A stretch of 64,000 nucleotides of DNA, from positions 434,001 to 498,000 of the forward strand of contig WLWY01000001.1 in NCBI GenBank assembly GCA_012103325.1, read 5' to 3'. Below, piece by piece: positions 51,690-61,388 of this stretch. The stretch comes from Alphaproteobacteria bacterium. GTDB lineage: Bacteria > Pseudomonadota > Alphaproteobacteria > UBA8366 > GCA-2717185. The notes under the pieces are model-generated. The model was not told the DNA's origin. It did not search any database and saw only the letters and a program-made list of their open reading frames with translations. The position numbers and the translations under genes are program-made. Each line of letters opens with the position of its first letter. Within the stretch, counting starts at the first letter, position 1.

Positions 51690-52195
51690 GGATCGTTTCT
51701 CCGCATGTGTAACTTTGGCTAACGCTTACGCAGAGCCAGTCTAAATGCATTTCTGCATTTGCTATACGTTCCCGGCGGAAAACCGTGGCGCGCCGGAGAG
51801 TAAAAAGTTCGAACCGCTTGTTCCAGATATTCGCTGAGTGGAGTGCGATTTTGGGCGAATTTTCCGATGAAATTACGGTCTTACCATCGCCGTAAGCGGT
51901 AATTTTGCTTTGAGACCCTAATTGGACATCGTTAACTCGGAATATTTCTTTCTTGTCTAGCCGACATCAGCATGCAGGCTGCAGACACTGAGTTTCGGAT
52001 GAATCTTTTAATGTGACGACATAATGCGCCCACACCGCCGACCTAAACATTAGATCACCGTATCGCTACTTTAAATAGCGCTAGCTTGAAGGTCCTAGCG
52101 ACAGGGCAGATCAGAGTGATATCCTATCGATAAACGGTAGCTAAACATTGGCTGAATTCAGCCGAAAATCGTTGCGACTACAACGGGGGGCTCAA
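51690..52195. promoter_or_regulatory. Regulatory interval between the TauD-type and nitric oxide reductase genes
   Basis: No gene is seen in this 500-bp interval. It holds an inverted repeat AAATGCA-TTTC-TGCATTT at 51743-51760, and a longer imperfect one with arms AAATTACGGTCTTAC (51870-51884) and GTAAGCGGTAATTTT (51892-51906). The ATGCATTT half resembles the published NsrR consensus half-site, so nitric-oxide-responsive control of the reductase is possible but unproven. No FNR-type TTGAT-N4-ATCAA was found. Confidence 0.45.
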
Positions 52196-54526
52196 ATGGA
52201 AGGCTACCGGTCGACGTTCACGATAAGACGCCTCTGGATCATTCTCGGGAGCAGCCTGCTTCTCATGTTCGGCGTCCTGCTGTTTCTTGGCCGCGAAATT
52301 TACCAGGTCGCCCCTCCCATCCCGAACCGTGTCGAAACGACATCCGGGCGCGTGCTGTTCACAAAGGAGGACATTCAACGCGGGCAGAACGTCTGGCAGT
52401 CGACCGGTGGGATGCAGCAGGGATCTATTTGGGGACATGGCGGTTATCTCGCGCCCGACTGGTCAGCAGATTGGCTACACCGGGAAGCGTTGGCGTTGCT
52501 CACGACAATAGCAGCCGGCTCTCCTCTCCCGCAGTTGAGCGAAGATGTGGCCCGAGAGGCCCATCTCGCGGCGCTGCGCAAAGAAATGAGGAAGAACACT
52601 TTCGATAGCGCGACCGGTGTCATCACGGTCGGAGAAAATCGCGCCGCGGCCGTGGCAAAGGTTGCGGAGCACTATTCCCGGCTCTTCATGGGCAGCGGAG
52701 AGGCGTACCTGAAGCTGCGATCAGATTATGCCATGCCGTTGAAGGCAACTCTCGATGCAAAGGACGCACGTGCCTTGGGTGCGTTCTTCTTCTGGACCTC
52801 TTGGAGTGCCACGACGAACCGTCCGGGCGATGACATTACCTACACAAGTAACTGGCCTCACGAGCCGCTCGTCGGAAACGTTCCGCCGCCGGCGCTCTTC
52901 ATGTGGAGCATGGTTTCCATTGTGCTGTTGCTTGCCGGCATTGGAGCGCTCGTATGGTACTACGCCAGGCAATACGACATCTGGCGAGGTTCGCTCGAGC
53001 CGGAGGGTGGTATCGCGGCCGCCGATCTCATCGACACTGCTACTATTACGCCGTCCATGCGCGCGACAGCGAAGTATTTTTGGCTCGTAACGGCCCTTTT
53101 CGCCGTGCAAGTCCTGTTGGGGATGCTCACGGCACACTATGCCGTCGAAGGTCAGGGATTTTATGGACTGCCTTTGGTCGAATATTTGCCATATGCCGTG
53201 TCCCGGACCTGGCACACGCAACTCGCCATTTACTGGATTGCAACGGCCTGGCTTGCAACAGGCCTGTATGTCGCGCCGCTCATCGCAGGAAGAGATCCGA
53301 AGTATCAGGTGCTCGGCGTAAACTTCATCTTTGTGAGTCTTCTGCTGATCGTCGTAGGGTCGTTTATCGGCGAATGGGCCGCGGTACACCGGTTTTTCGA
53401 CGATCTCTCAGCGAACTTCTGGTTCGGTCACCAAGGCTACGAGTACATCGATCTCGGACGTTTTTGGCAAATCTATTTGACGATCGGGCTTCTTCTCTGG
53501 GTCGCGCTCGTTCTGAGGGCACTGTACCCAGCTCTTGGGGGCATCTCGAACAAACTGCAAACCCTGACGTCGAACACCAACAATTCGTTGTTGTACCTGC
53601 TCGTGATTGCCACGGCCTCGATCGGCATCCTATATGGCGCCGGGCTGATGTGGGGGCAACACACGAATATCGCGATCATGAACTACTGGCGTTGGTGGGT
53701 GGTTCATCTCTGGGTCGAGGGTGTCTTTGAAGTGTTCGCGGCGACGATAATCTCGGTGCTCTTCGTCCACATGGGTTTGCTCCGCGTTAGAACCGCTATT
53801 GTTATGGTGTTGTTCGCGACGATCGTGTTTCTCCTGGGTGGCGTGCTCGGAACGTTCCATCATCTCTATTTCAGTGGGACACCGATTTCGGTCATCGCGC
53901 TGGGCGCCACATTCTCCGCTCTCGAGGTCGTGCCTTTGGCGGTCATCGGTTTCGAAGCGTACAATCACGCCAAGATCGAACGGCAAGTACTGTGGGAAAA
54001 GAACTATCACTGGCCGTTCATGTTCTCCGGGGCCGTCCTCTTCTGGAATCTCGTCGGAGCCGGTTTGTTTGGTTTCCTCATCAATCCGCCTATCGCTCTC
54101 TACTACATGCAGGGCTTGAACTTGACTGCCAATCATGGCCACGCTGCCCTGTTCGGCGTTTACGGAATGCTCGGTCTCGGGTTGACCCTCTATTGCATGC
54201 GGGGCCTGACGGACCTGCGGCATTGGAACCATTCGCTGTTGAAGGTTAGCTTCTGGTCCCTCAATCTCGGTCTGGCCATGATGACCTTCCTGTCATTGCT
54301 TCCCCAAGGTATCTGGCAGACCTATGCAAGCGTCAGCGAAGGGTACGCGTATGCGCGATCTGCCGAGGTCATTCACTCTTCGGTTATGGAGGGGCTTGTC
54401 TGGATGCGCGTGCCCGGAGACGTGGTGTTTGGAATCGGGGTCTTCGCGTTCGCCGCTTTCGTCTACCAAGCATTTAGTGGGAAGAAACAGAAGCAGCGGC
54501 AACCCAGTCACGCCGATGCAGACTGA
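52196..54526 (+). CDS. norZ: Quinol-dependent nitric oxide reductase (single subunit)
   Basis: The product is 776 aa from the ATG at 52196, with CGGGGGG upstream; an earlier TTG lacks support. An N-terminal membrane span is followed by the periplasmic domain fused in qNor (GREIYQVAPPIPNRVET, QNVWQSTGGMQQGSIWGHGGYLAPDWSADWLHRE). The NorB-like core has about 13 spans with the heme/metal ligands in YWRWWVVHLWVEGVFEVF, GTFHHLYFSGTP and NHGHAALFGVYG. Known: it reduces NO to N2O using quinol without NorC. No nor accessory genes or regulator are adjacent, so it probably serves NO detoxification. Confidence 0.95.
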   Translation: MEGYRSTFTIRRLWIILGSSLLLMFGVLLFLGREIYQVAPPIPNRVETTSGRVLFTKEDIQRGQNVWQSTGGMQQGSIWGHGGYLAPDWSADWLHREALALLTTIAAGSPLPQLSEDVAREAHLAALRKEMRKNTFDSATGVITVGENRAAAVAKVAEHYSRLFMGSGEAYLKLRSDYAMPLKATLDAKDARALGAFFFWTSWSATTNRPGDDITYTSNWPHEPLVGNVPPPALFMWSMVSIVLLLAGIGALVWYYARQYDIWRGSLEPEGGIAAADLIDTATITPSMRATAKYFWLVTALFAVQVLLGMLTAHYAVEGQGFYGLPLVEYLPYAVSRTWHTQLAIYWIATAWLATGLYVAPLIAGRDPKYQVLGVNFIFVSLLLIVVGSFIGEWAAVHRFFDDLSANFWFGHQGYEYIDLGRFWQIYLTIGLLLWVALVLRALYPALGGISNKLQTLTSNTNNSLLYLLVIATASIGILYGAGLMWGQHTNIAIMNYWRWWVVHLWVEGVFEVFAATIISVLFVHMGLLRVRTAIVMVLFATIVFLLGGVLGTFHHLYFSGTPISVIALGATFSALEVVPLAVIGFEAYNHAKIERQVLWEKNYHWPFMFSGAVLFWNLVGAGLFGFLINPPIALYYMQGLNLTANHGHAALFGVYGMLGLGLTLYCMRGLTDLRHWNHSLLKVSFWSLNLGLAMMTFLSLLPQGIWQTYASVSEGYAYARSAEVIHSSVMEGLVWMRVPGDVVFGIGVFAFAAFVYQAFSGKKQKQRQPSHADAD

Positions 54527-54563
54527 CGATCGGGTATGAAAGGGAATAACAGGCGTACGACCC

Positions 54564-56234
54564 TTACCCCACCGAACGCTCAACGGAAACGTCGAGCAGG
54601 GTCGGGCCACCGCTGGCGATGGCCGCGTCGAGTGCGGGGCGCACGGCTGCGGGGTCGGTGATCCGTTCCGCGTTCATGCCGAGCGAGCGGGCCAGCCCGG
54701 TGAAATCGATCTCCGGGTCTTCGAAATCCATGCCGATGAAATTGTCGTTGCCGTGGAAGCTGAGCAATCGCTGCTTGATGATGCGGTAGCCCTTGTTGTT
54801 GGCAATGACATAGGTAATCGGCAGCTTCAGATGCGCCGCCGTCCATAGCGCCTGCACCGAATACATGGCACTGCCGTCGCCTATGACCGACACCAGCGGC
54901 CGGTCCGGCTGGGCCAACGAGATGCCGACCGAGGCCGCAATCGCCCAGCCGATGCCACCGCTGGCTAGCGCGTGATAGCTGTAGCGGTCGCGGTAGGGCA
55001 GCAGATCGAGCAGCTTGCCGGCCGTCGTGAGCCCTTCGTTCACGACCATCGCATTGTCGGGCAGCGCGTCGACGACCTGCATCATCAGCCAATCGCCGGC
55101 GATGGGTGTCGTGTCGGCCTGTGCAGCGATCTTCTCGCGCAGCACCGCGTTCCTGGCGCTCCAGTTCCGATCTTCGATCGCTTTTAATCGCGCTTCAGCT
55201 CTTTCACTGTGTTCGGAACCGCCTCGTTTCTTCAGTGTTGGGATCAGCACACGCAGCGTTTCCTTCACGTCGGCACGCACAGCCGTCTCGGTCGGATAGT
55301 TCTTTCCCAACTCCCAGTCGTTCAGGCAGATCTGCATAATCGGCATATCCTGCGGCAGAGCATCGACCGGGTCCCAAACCGACATGCGCAGCACATCCGC
55401 CCCGACGAACACCAGAAGATCGTACGGCTCAAGCGTCTTGCGGACCTGTTTCTGATCGCGGCCCAACGCCCCCATATAGGCGCGGTGTTCCGATGGGTAG
55501 TGCGAGCCGTACGGGATCGTCTGCTGATAGGCGGGCGCGCCGAGCGCATCCGCGAATTCCGCGATTTCCTGAAACGCGTCGGACGTGACGATTTCCGGTC
55601 CGGCGACGATGGCTGGATTTTTAGCCTCCAGCAATCGCTGCGCCATCCGGTCGAGAGTTTCGTCGGTCGGGCGCATCGCGGTTTCGACCCGCGTGCTGTG
55701 GCCCATCTCGATACCCGCTTCCTCATTGAGGATATCGCCGGGCAGCGAAATGAACACCGGGCCGGTCGGTGCGGTTGTCGCCACCTTGGCCGCGCGATGG
55801 ATGATGCGCGGCAGATCCTCGAGCCGGGCCACCTCGACGGCCCATTTGACCAAAGGCGCGGCCATCGGTACCAGCGAGTCGTAAAGCAGCGGTTCCATCA
55901 GGCCATGGCCCTGCTCCTGCTGACCCGCGGTCAGGATCATCGGCGTACCCGTGAACTTCGCATTAAACAGCGACCCCAGCGCGTTGCCGAGCCCCGGCGC
56001 GACATGAACGTTGCAGGCGACTAGCTCCCCCGACGCGCGCGAATACCCATCCGCCATCGCGACCACCAGCGACTCCTGTAAGGCCAGAACGAACTTCAAA
56101 TCCGGATGATCCGTCAAAGCATGCATGATCGGCAGTTCCGTGGTGCCCGGATTGCCGAACAGATGGGTGATGCCTTCATCCTTGAGGAGCGCCAGAAAGG
56201 CCGAGCGGCCGGTGATACGGTTCAGAGAACTCAT
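54564..56234 (-). CDS. Thiamine-diphosphate-dependent enzyme (benzoylformate decarboxylase / acetolactate synthase type)
   Basis: The product is 556 aa with three-domain ThDP architecture: the N-terminal LFGNPGTTELPIMHAL and FVLALQESLVVAMADGYSRASG (catalytic Glu), a central domain, and the C-terminal ThDP motif VIGDGSAMYSVQALWTAAHLKLPITYVIANN. The overall pattern is closer to benzoylformate decarboxylase-like enzymes than to biosynthetic acetolactate synthases, with no small subunit nearby. Divergent from ubiD across 150 bases; the two decarboxylases may act in one pathway. Confidence 0.88.
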   Translation of the reverse strand: MSSLNRITGRSAFLALLKDEGITHLFGNPGTTELPIMHALTDHPDLKFVLALQESLVVAMADGYSRASGELVACNVHVAPGLGNALGSLFNAKFTGTPMILTAGQQEQGHGLMEPLLYDSLVPMAAPLVKWAVEVARLEDLPRIIHRAAKVATTAPTGPVFISLPGDILNEEAGIEMGHSTRVETAMRPTDETLDRMAQRLLEAKNPAIVAGPEIVTSDAFQEIAEFADALGAPAYQQTIPYGSHYPSEHRAYMGALGRDQKQVRKTLEPYDLLVFVGADVLRMSVWDPVDALPQDMPIMQICLNDWELGKNYPTETAVRADVKETLRVLIPTLKKRGGSEHSERAEARLKAIEDRNWSARNAVLREKIAAQADTTPIAGDWLMMQVVDALPDNAMVVNEGLTTAGKLLDLLPYRDRYSYHALASGGIGWAIAASVGISLAQPDRPLVSVIGDGSAMYSVQALWTAAHLKLPITYVIANNKGYRIIKQRLLSFHGNDNFIGMDFEDPEIDFTGLARSLGMNAERITDPAAVRPALDAAIASGGPTLLDVSVERSVG

Positions 56235-56386
56235 GATTTGTCCTTGGCAAAAGATCGAGAGTATGGGCGGATTTGCGCGAACGTCGCCCCAGGGGGGCTA
56301 TAATCAATATCGCCGCAGGCCTGCAGTGTCGAGTAGAGGGCAAGAATTGAAAATCTGCATGCGGGGCGCGGAGAAAGAGGGAGACG

Positions 56387-58042
56387 ATGCGCAACGGAAA
56401 CGACGCGGAACGGGTCTATAAGGATCTTTGGGAGCACATCGAAGCGCTGGACCGGGCCGGCCTGTTGTATCGGATCGACAAACCGGTCAACAAGGACACG
56501 GAAATGCATCCGCTGGTGCGTTGGCAATTCCGCGGCGGTATTCCGGAGGCGGAACGCAAGGCGTTTCTTTTCACCAACATCACCGACAGCAAGGGCCGCA
56601 CCTATGACATGCCGATCTTGATCGGCGGGCTGGCCGCCAACCCCGAAATCTACCGCATCGGGATGGGCGCGGACTCGCTCGACGAGATTGGACCGCTTTG
56701 GGACAGGGCGCTGAGCCAGCCTGTCGAGACGGTTATCGTCGACGAGGCCCCCTGCCAGGACATCGTGATGACCGGCGCGGAGATCCAGGGCCCTGGAAAG
56801 GGGCTGGACGCGCTGCCGATTCCGATTTCGACTCCCGGTTACGATACGGGGCCGTATTTCACGGCCGCCACCTGGATCACCAAGGATATCGACAGCAGCG
56901 TCCAGAATATGGGCGTCTATCGTGGCAACCTGAAGGCTGCGGACCGGCTGGCGGTAATGATGCAGATATCGAGTTCCGCCGGCGGCTATCATCACTGGAA
57001 GGGCTATCAGGCGCGCGGCGAGAAGATGCCGGTCTGCATCATCCTCGGCTGCCCGCCGGTGGTGGAATATACCGGGCCGCAAAAAGTGCAGCTCGGCGTC
57101 GACGAACTCACCGTGGCGGGCGGGCTCGCCGGTGGGCCGATCAATATCGTGAAAGCGAAGACCGTCGATCTCTACGTTCCGGCCGAAGCGCAGGTCGTGG
57201 TCGAAGGGTTCATCGATCCGCAATATCTGGAACCGGAAGGACCCTTCGGGGAATCGCATGGTTACGTAGCGCTCGAGGAATACAATTTCACGATGGATGT
57301 CACGGCCATCACGCAGCAGAAGAAACCGGTCGTCAGCTCGATCATCAGCCAGGTGACGCCCAGCGAATCGAGCGTCATCAAACGCGTCGCCTTCGAGCCC
57401 ATGTTTCTGTCTCACTTGCGCGATACGCTCGGCATCCGTTGCGTGAAAAAGGTCTCGCTGCACGAACCCTTGACCAATCTGCGCCGGTTCGTGAGCGTGA
57501 CGGTGGATCGCGATGCGAAGAAAACCGAGATCTGGCGCGCGCTGATGGGGGTTTCCGCCTATCAGCCGGCGATCGGGAAATACTGCATCGCGATCAACGA
57601 CGATATCGATCCGGACAATGCGGATGCTCTGTTGTGGGCGATGTGCTACCGCGCCAATCCGGTGAAGGACATTCAGATCGTCGACTACAGGGGCCGGGGG
57701 CACGGTCCCGTATTGAAGGATGCCGATAACGAGTCGACCATGCTGATCGACGCGACCCTGAAATACGACCTGCCGCCCATCGCCTTGCCGAAGAAGGAGT
57801 ATATGGAACGGGCCAAGGAATTGTGGGAGGAGCTTGGCCTCCCACCCCTGACGCCCGAGACTCCGTGGCACGGCTATTCGCTCGGCGACTGGAACGACAA
57901 ATGGGACGCCATGGCCAAACGGGCAACCGACGGCGACTATCTGGTGAACGGCGAACGCACGGCACAGCTCAAGCAGAAGCTGGAAGACCCGCAGGTCTCG
58001 ATCCGAGACGTTCTCGGCAACAACATCGTCGAAGACGAATAA
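56387..58042 (+). CDS. UbiD-family decarboxylase
   Basis: The product is 551 aa from the ATG at 56387 (GAGGGAGAC upstream). Family segments: RWQFRGGIPEAERKAFLFTNI, YFTAATWITKDIDSSVQNMGVYR, HHWKGYQARGEKMPVCIILGCPP and EGPFGESHGYVALEEYNFTMDVTAIT. Known: these enzymes use prenylated FMN made by UbiX, which is not in the window, and (de)carboxylate aromatic or unsaturated acids. The length is above that of E. coli UbiD (about 497) and fits catabolic members. Confidence 0.9.
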   Translation: MRNGNDAERVYKDLWEHIEALDRAGLLYRIDKPVNKDTEMHPLVRWQFRGGIPEAERKAFLFTNITDSKGRTYDMPILIGGLAANPEIYRIGMGADSLDEIGPLWDRALSQPVETVIVDEAPCQDIVMTGAEIQGPGKGLDALPIPISTPGYDTGPYFTAATWITKDIDSSVQNMGVYRGNLKAADRLAVMMQISSSAGGYHHWKGYQARGEKMPVCIILGCPPVVEYTGPQKVQLGVDELTVAGGLAGGPINIVKAKTVDLYVPAEAQVVVEGFIDPQYLEPEGPFGESHGYVALEEYNFTMDVTAITQQKKPVVSSIISQVTPSESSVIKRVAFEPMFLSHLRDTLGIRCVKKVSLHEPLTNLRRFVSVTVDRDAKKTEIWRALMGVSAYQPAIGKYCIAINDDIDPDNADALLWAMCYRANPVKDIQIVDYRGRGHGPVLKDADNESTMLIDATLKYDLPPIALPKKEYMERAKELWEELGLPPLTPETPWHGYSLGDWNDKWDAMAKRATDGDYLVNGERTAQLKQKLEDPQVSIRDVLGNNIVEDE

Positions 58043-58058
58043 CGGTAGGCGTTCCGCT

Positions 58059-59696
58059 CTAGCCCGCGGCTGGGGGCAACGGCTGGTTGCCGCGGATCAA
58101 GTCGGCCGCACGTTCCGCTATGGCGATGACGGGGGCGTTGATATTGCCACCCGGCATATCCGGCATGACCGAGGCATCGACCACGCGAAGGTTCTCCGCG
58201 CCGCGGACCCGCAAGGTCGGATCGACGACGGCGCTGTCGTCATCGGCCGCACCCATCTTGCAGGTCCCCAGCGGGTGATGAACCGTCCAGGCGGTCCGGC
58301 GGATATAGGCGTCGATGTCTTCGCGGGACGTGCAGTCCGGACCGGGCGCGATCTCGGGCCCTCGGAACGGGTCGAGCGGCGTGCGGCTGACCACATCCCG
58401 GACGATCTCGATGCCCGTCCGGAACGTTTGCCAATCATTGTCAGTGCTCAGGAAGTTCTGATGAATAGCGACGGGCGTGCGCGGGTCGGTCGAGCGCAGT
58501 TCGACATGGCCCCGGCTTTCCGGATGCAGAAGCACCGGCCGGAACATGAACGCGTCCCTCGGCCGCGGCCGCAAACCCGGAAACCAGGGCTGTGTTTCGG
58601 GCGGCACGAACCGCGTCAGAAGCTGGATATCGGGTTGCGCCAATGCCGGATCGCTTTTGAGGAACGCCATCACCGGCCCCGGCATCGCGGTCGCAAACCC
58701 CGTCCCGAAGATATAGGCGCGGGCCATTTCCAGGAGAAGCCGGTCGTAGCGGAGCGTATTCACGAAAGGGCCATCGCCCTTGCGTTCATACTCGATGCCG
58801 ACCGACATGTGGTCTTGCAGGTTCTTGCCCACGCCCGGCAACGCGATCTTACAGCCGATCCCGTGTTCTGCTAGCGCGTCCGGCGCGCCGACGCCGGACA
58901 GCATGAGAAGATGGGGCGAATTGATCACACCGCCGCAAAGGATGATTTCGCGATCCGCACGGGCCGTGACGGTCCGGCTGCCCCGTGCATAGCGGACACC
59001 GGAGGCACGAGTGCCTTCAAGAATAATTTCCGACACCAGGGATTTGGCGGAAAGCGTCAAATTCGCCCGGCGCAAGGCGGGGCGGAGATAGGCCACGGCG
59101 GCGCTGCAGCGCAGTCCTCGGCGAACGGTCGACTGCATCGTGCAGAAACCGTCCGGCTCGGCGCCATTATAGTCAGGGGTGATCGAATATCCCGCCGCCG
59201 CGCCGGCCGCGAACAGCGCGCCGACAAGAGTGTCGGGATAGCGGTTTTGTGTCGTCGTCAGCGGACCGCCAGCGCCGCGATAGGCATCCGCACCACCCTC
59301 CCAATCCTCCTGACGCTGGAAGTAGGGCAGCAGATCGGCGAACGACCAGCCGGTACAGCCTTGGCCCGCCCAGCGGTCGAAATCCAGCGGATGGCAGCGG
59401 ACATAGGCCATTGCGTTGGTCGAGGAACAGCCGCCGAGCACCTTGCCCCGGGAGCATTCGATTTGGCGGTTGTCGAGATGCGGTTCGGGCTCGGTGAAAT
59501 AGCCCCAATCATGCAGCCGTTTCTGCAGAATCCGGCCCCAACCGATCGGCACGCGGATCATCGGGTCCCTGTCAGAACCACCGGCTTCCAGCAGGAGCAC
59601 TCGCACCGCGGGATCTTCACTCAGGCGACTGGCAATCGTACAGCCGGCCGACCCAGCGCCGATCACGATATAATCGTAGGTCTGTTCTGGCACCAT
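58059..59696 (-). CDS. GMC-family oxidoreductase A
   Basis: The product is 545 aa. FAD motif YDYIVIGAGSAGCTIASRLSEDP; GMC signature SRGKVLGGCSSTNAMAYVR; catalytic His in TVHHPLGTCKMG; C-terminus MPGGNINAPVIAIAERAADLI. It lies 40 bases downstream of GMC oxidoreductase B in the same orientation, and the two form a run with the flavoprotein and a small membrane protein. Alcohol or choline-like substrates are possible. Confidence 0.9.
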   Translation of the reverse strand: MVPEQTYDYIVIGAGSAGCTIASRLSEDPAVRVLLLEAGGSDRDPMIRVPIGWGRILQKRLHDWGYFTEPEPHLDNRQIECSRGKVLGGCSSTNAMAYVRCHPLDFDRWAGQGCTGWSFADLLPYFQRQEDWEGGADAYRGAGGPLTTTQNRYPDTLVGALFAAGAAAGYSITPDYNGAEPDGFCTMQSTVRRGLRCSAAVAYLRPALRRANLTLSAKSLVSEIILEGTRASGVRYARGSRTVTARADREIILCGGVINSPHLLMLSGVGAPDALAEHGIGCKIALPGVGKNLQDHMSVGIEYERKGDGPFVNTLRYDRLLLEMARAYIFGTGFATAMPGPVMAFLKSDPALAQPDIQLLTRFVPPETQPWFPGLRPRPRDAFMFRPVLLHPESRGHVELRSTDPRTPVAIHQNFLSTDNDWQTFRTGIEIVRDVVSRTPLDPFRGPEIAPGPDCTSREDIDAYIRRTAWTVHHPLGTCKMGAADDDSAVVDPTLRVRGAENLRVVDASVMPDMPGGNINAPVIAIAERAADLIRGNQPLPPAAG

Positions 59697-59735
59697 GTAG
59701 CCTCCCGGTCGAGACCAAGCGAAAAGCGCCCGCGC

Positions 59736-61361
59736 CTACAACGCAATCGCCGGCAAAGGGGATTGTCCCCGGATCATGTCGGACGCCTTCTCAGCGATCA
59801 TCAGGGTCGAGGCGTTGGTGTTGGCGGAGGGCATCGTCGGCATGATCGAGGCATCGGCGACGCGCAACCCTTCGATCCCGTGCACCTTCAACTCGTCGTC
59901 GACCACCGTCGACGGATCGCTCGCAGGTCCCATGCGGCACGTGCCCATGACATGGAACGCCGTCGTACCGATACCACGGGCGAAATCCATCAGCTCGTCG
60001 TCGCTCTGCACATCGGGGCCGGGCAGCGCCTCGCCGTCATTGTAGACCGCCAGTTCCGGAGTCCGGAGGAAGCTGCGGGCCAGCTTCATGCCGCCGAGCA
60101 GGACCTGCCGGTCGATCTCGTGATCGAGATAGTTCGGCTGGATGTCCGGCTTTTCGCCCGCGTCAGCGGAGCGTGCCCGGACATAGCCGAGGCTTTCCGG
60201 CCGTTGCTGCCAGGCCGCGACGGTCATGCCGGGCACGGTGTCGAGTTCGCCCTGCCAGCCTTCCCGATAGCTCGCCGGCGTGAAGGTCATTTGCAAGTCG
60301 CCGCTGTCCAGCGCCGCGTTGGATTTCCAGAAAATATGCACCAGGGTCGGCGACAAGGTGAGCACGCCCTTGCGGCGCAGCGCGTAGTTCGCCACCTCCA
60401 TGGCAAGTTTCCAGCCGCGTACACGCTCGTTGACGGTATCGGTGCCCTTGACCCGGGCGACCATGCGGACCGGGTAGTGGTCGCGCAAATTTTCGCCGAC
60501 CGCGGGCAGCTCGTGCACGACCGGCACGCCGATATCGTTCAGCAGCGCCGTCGGACCGACACCGGAAATCTGCAGCAGCTGCGGCGAGTTGATCGTCCCC
60601 CCACACAGGATGATCTCGCGGCGCACCCGAACGACAACGTCCTTGCCACCGCGGCGATAGCGGATACCAACGGCCCTTTTGCCGTCGAACAGAATACGCG
60701 CCACATGCGCATTGGTGCAGACATCCAGGTTCTTGCGGTGTTTGGCCGGATGCAGGAACGCGCGGGCGGCACTGACCCGCCGGCCGTTATACAGTGCGCG
60801 CTGAAAGTATCCGACGCCTTCCTGCTTCGCTCCGTTATAGTCAGGGTTGCGCGGAATGCCGAGCCCGGCAACACCATCGATGAAGGCCTCGCAGAGCGGA
60901 TGCTTCCAGTCGATATCCGTAACGGTGAGGCCGCCGTCGCGGCCGCGGAACTGATCGTCGCCATCACCCACACGCCGCTCGGTACGTTTGAAGTAAGGCA
61001 GGATATCCGCATAACCCCAGCCGCGATTGCCGCGCTGCGCCCAACCATCGAAATCCATGCGCTGGCCGCGATTGTAGATATGGCCGTTGATCGAACTGGA
61101 TCCGCCGAGAGTCTTGCCGCGCGGTGTCGGAATTTTACGGCCGGCCGTCCCCTGGCCCGGCACCGTCTCGTAAAGCCAGTTCACGGACGGATTGACCAAG
61201 GTCTTCATGAATCCGGCCGGGATGTGAATGAACGGGTTGAGGTCGCGCGGTCCCGCTTCGAGCACGCACACGGTAACATCACTGTCCGCCGACAAGCGAT
61301 TGGCAAGGACCGAACCTGCCGAGCCCGCACCGATAATAATATAGTCGAACGTGTCGCTCAC
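59736..61361 (-). CDS. GMC-family oxidoreductase B
   Basis: The product is 541 aa. FAD motif FDYIIIGAGSAGSVLANRLSADS; GMC signature PRGKTLGGSSSINGHIYNRG; catalytic His in TAFHVMGTCRMGPASD; C-terminus MPSANTNASTLMIAEKASDMI. It is about as similar to GMC A as unrelated family members are, so this is not a recent duplication. The third GMC enzyme of the window is at 35608. Confidence 0.9.
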   Translation of the reverse strand: MSDTFDYIIIGAGSAGSVLANRLSADSDVTVCVLEAGPRDLNPFIHIPAGFMKTLVNPSVNWLYETVPGQGTAGRKIPTPRGKTLGGSSSINGHIYNRGQRMDFDGWAQRGNRGWGYADILPYFKRTERRVGDGDDQFRGRDGGLTVTDIDWKHPLCEAFIDGVAGLGIPRNPDYNGAKQEGVGYFQRALYNGRRVSAARAFLHPAKHRKNLDVCTNAHVARILFDGKRAVGIRYRRGGKDVVVRVRREIILCGGTINSPQLLQISGVGPTALLNDIGVPVVHELPAVGENLRDHYPVRMVARVKGTDTVNERVRGWKLAMEVANYALRRKGVLTLSPTLVHIFWKSNAALDSGDLQMTFTPASYREGWQGELDTVPGMTVAAWQQRPESLGYVRARSADAGEKPDIQPNYLDHEIDRQVLLGGMKLARSFLRTPELAVYNDGEALPGPDVQSDDELMDFARGIGTTAFHVMGTCRMGPASDPSTVVDDELKVHGIEGLRVADASIMPTMPSANTNASTLMIAEKASDMIRGQSPLPAIAL

Positions 61362-61388
61362 ACCTCGCGCCTTTCCGTTTCTTGTTCT

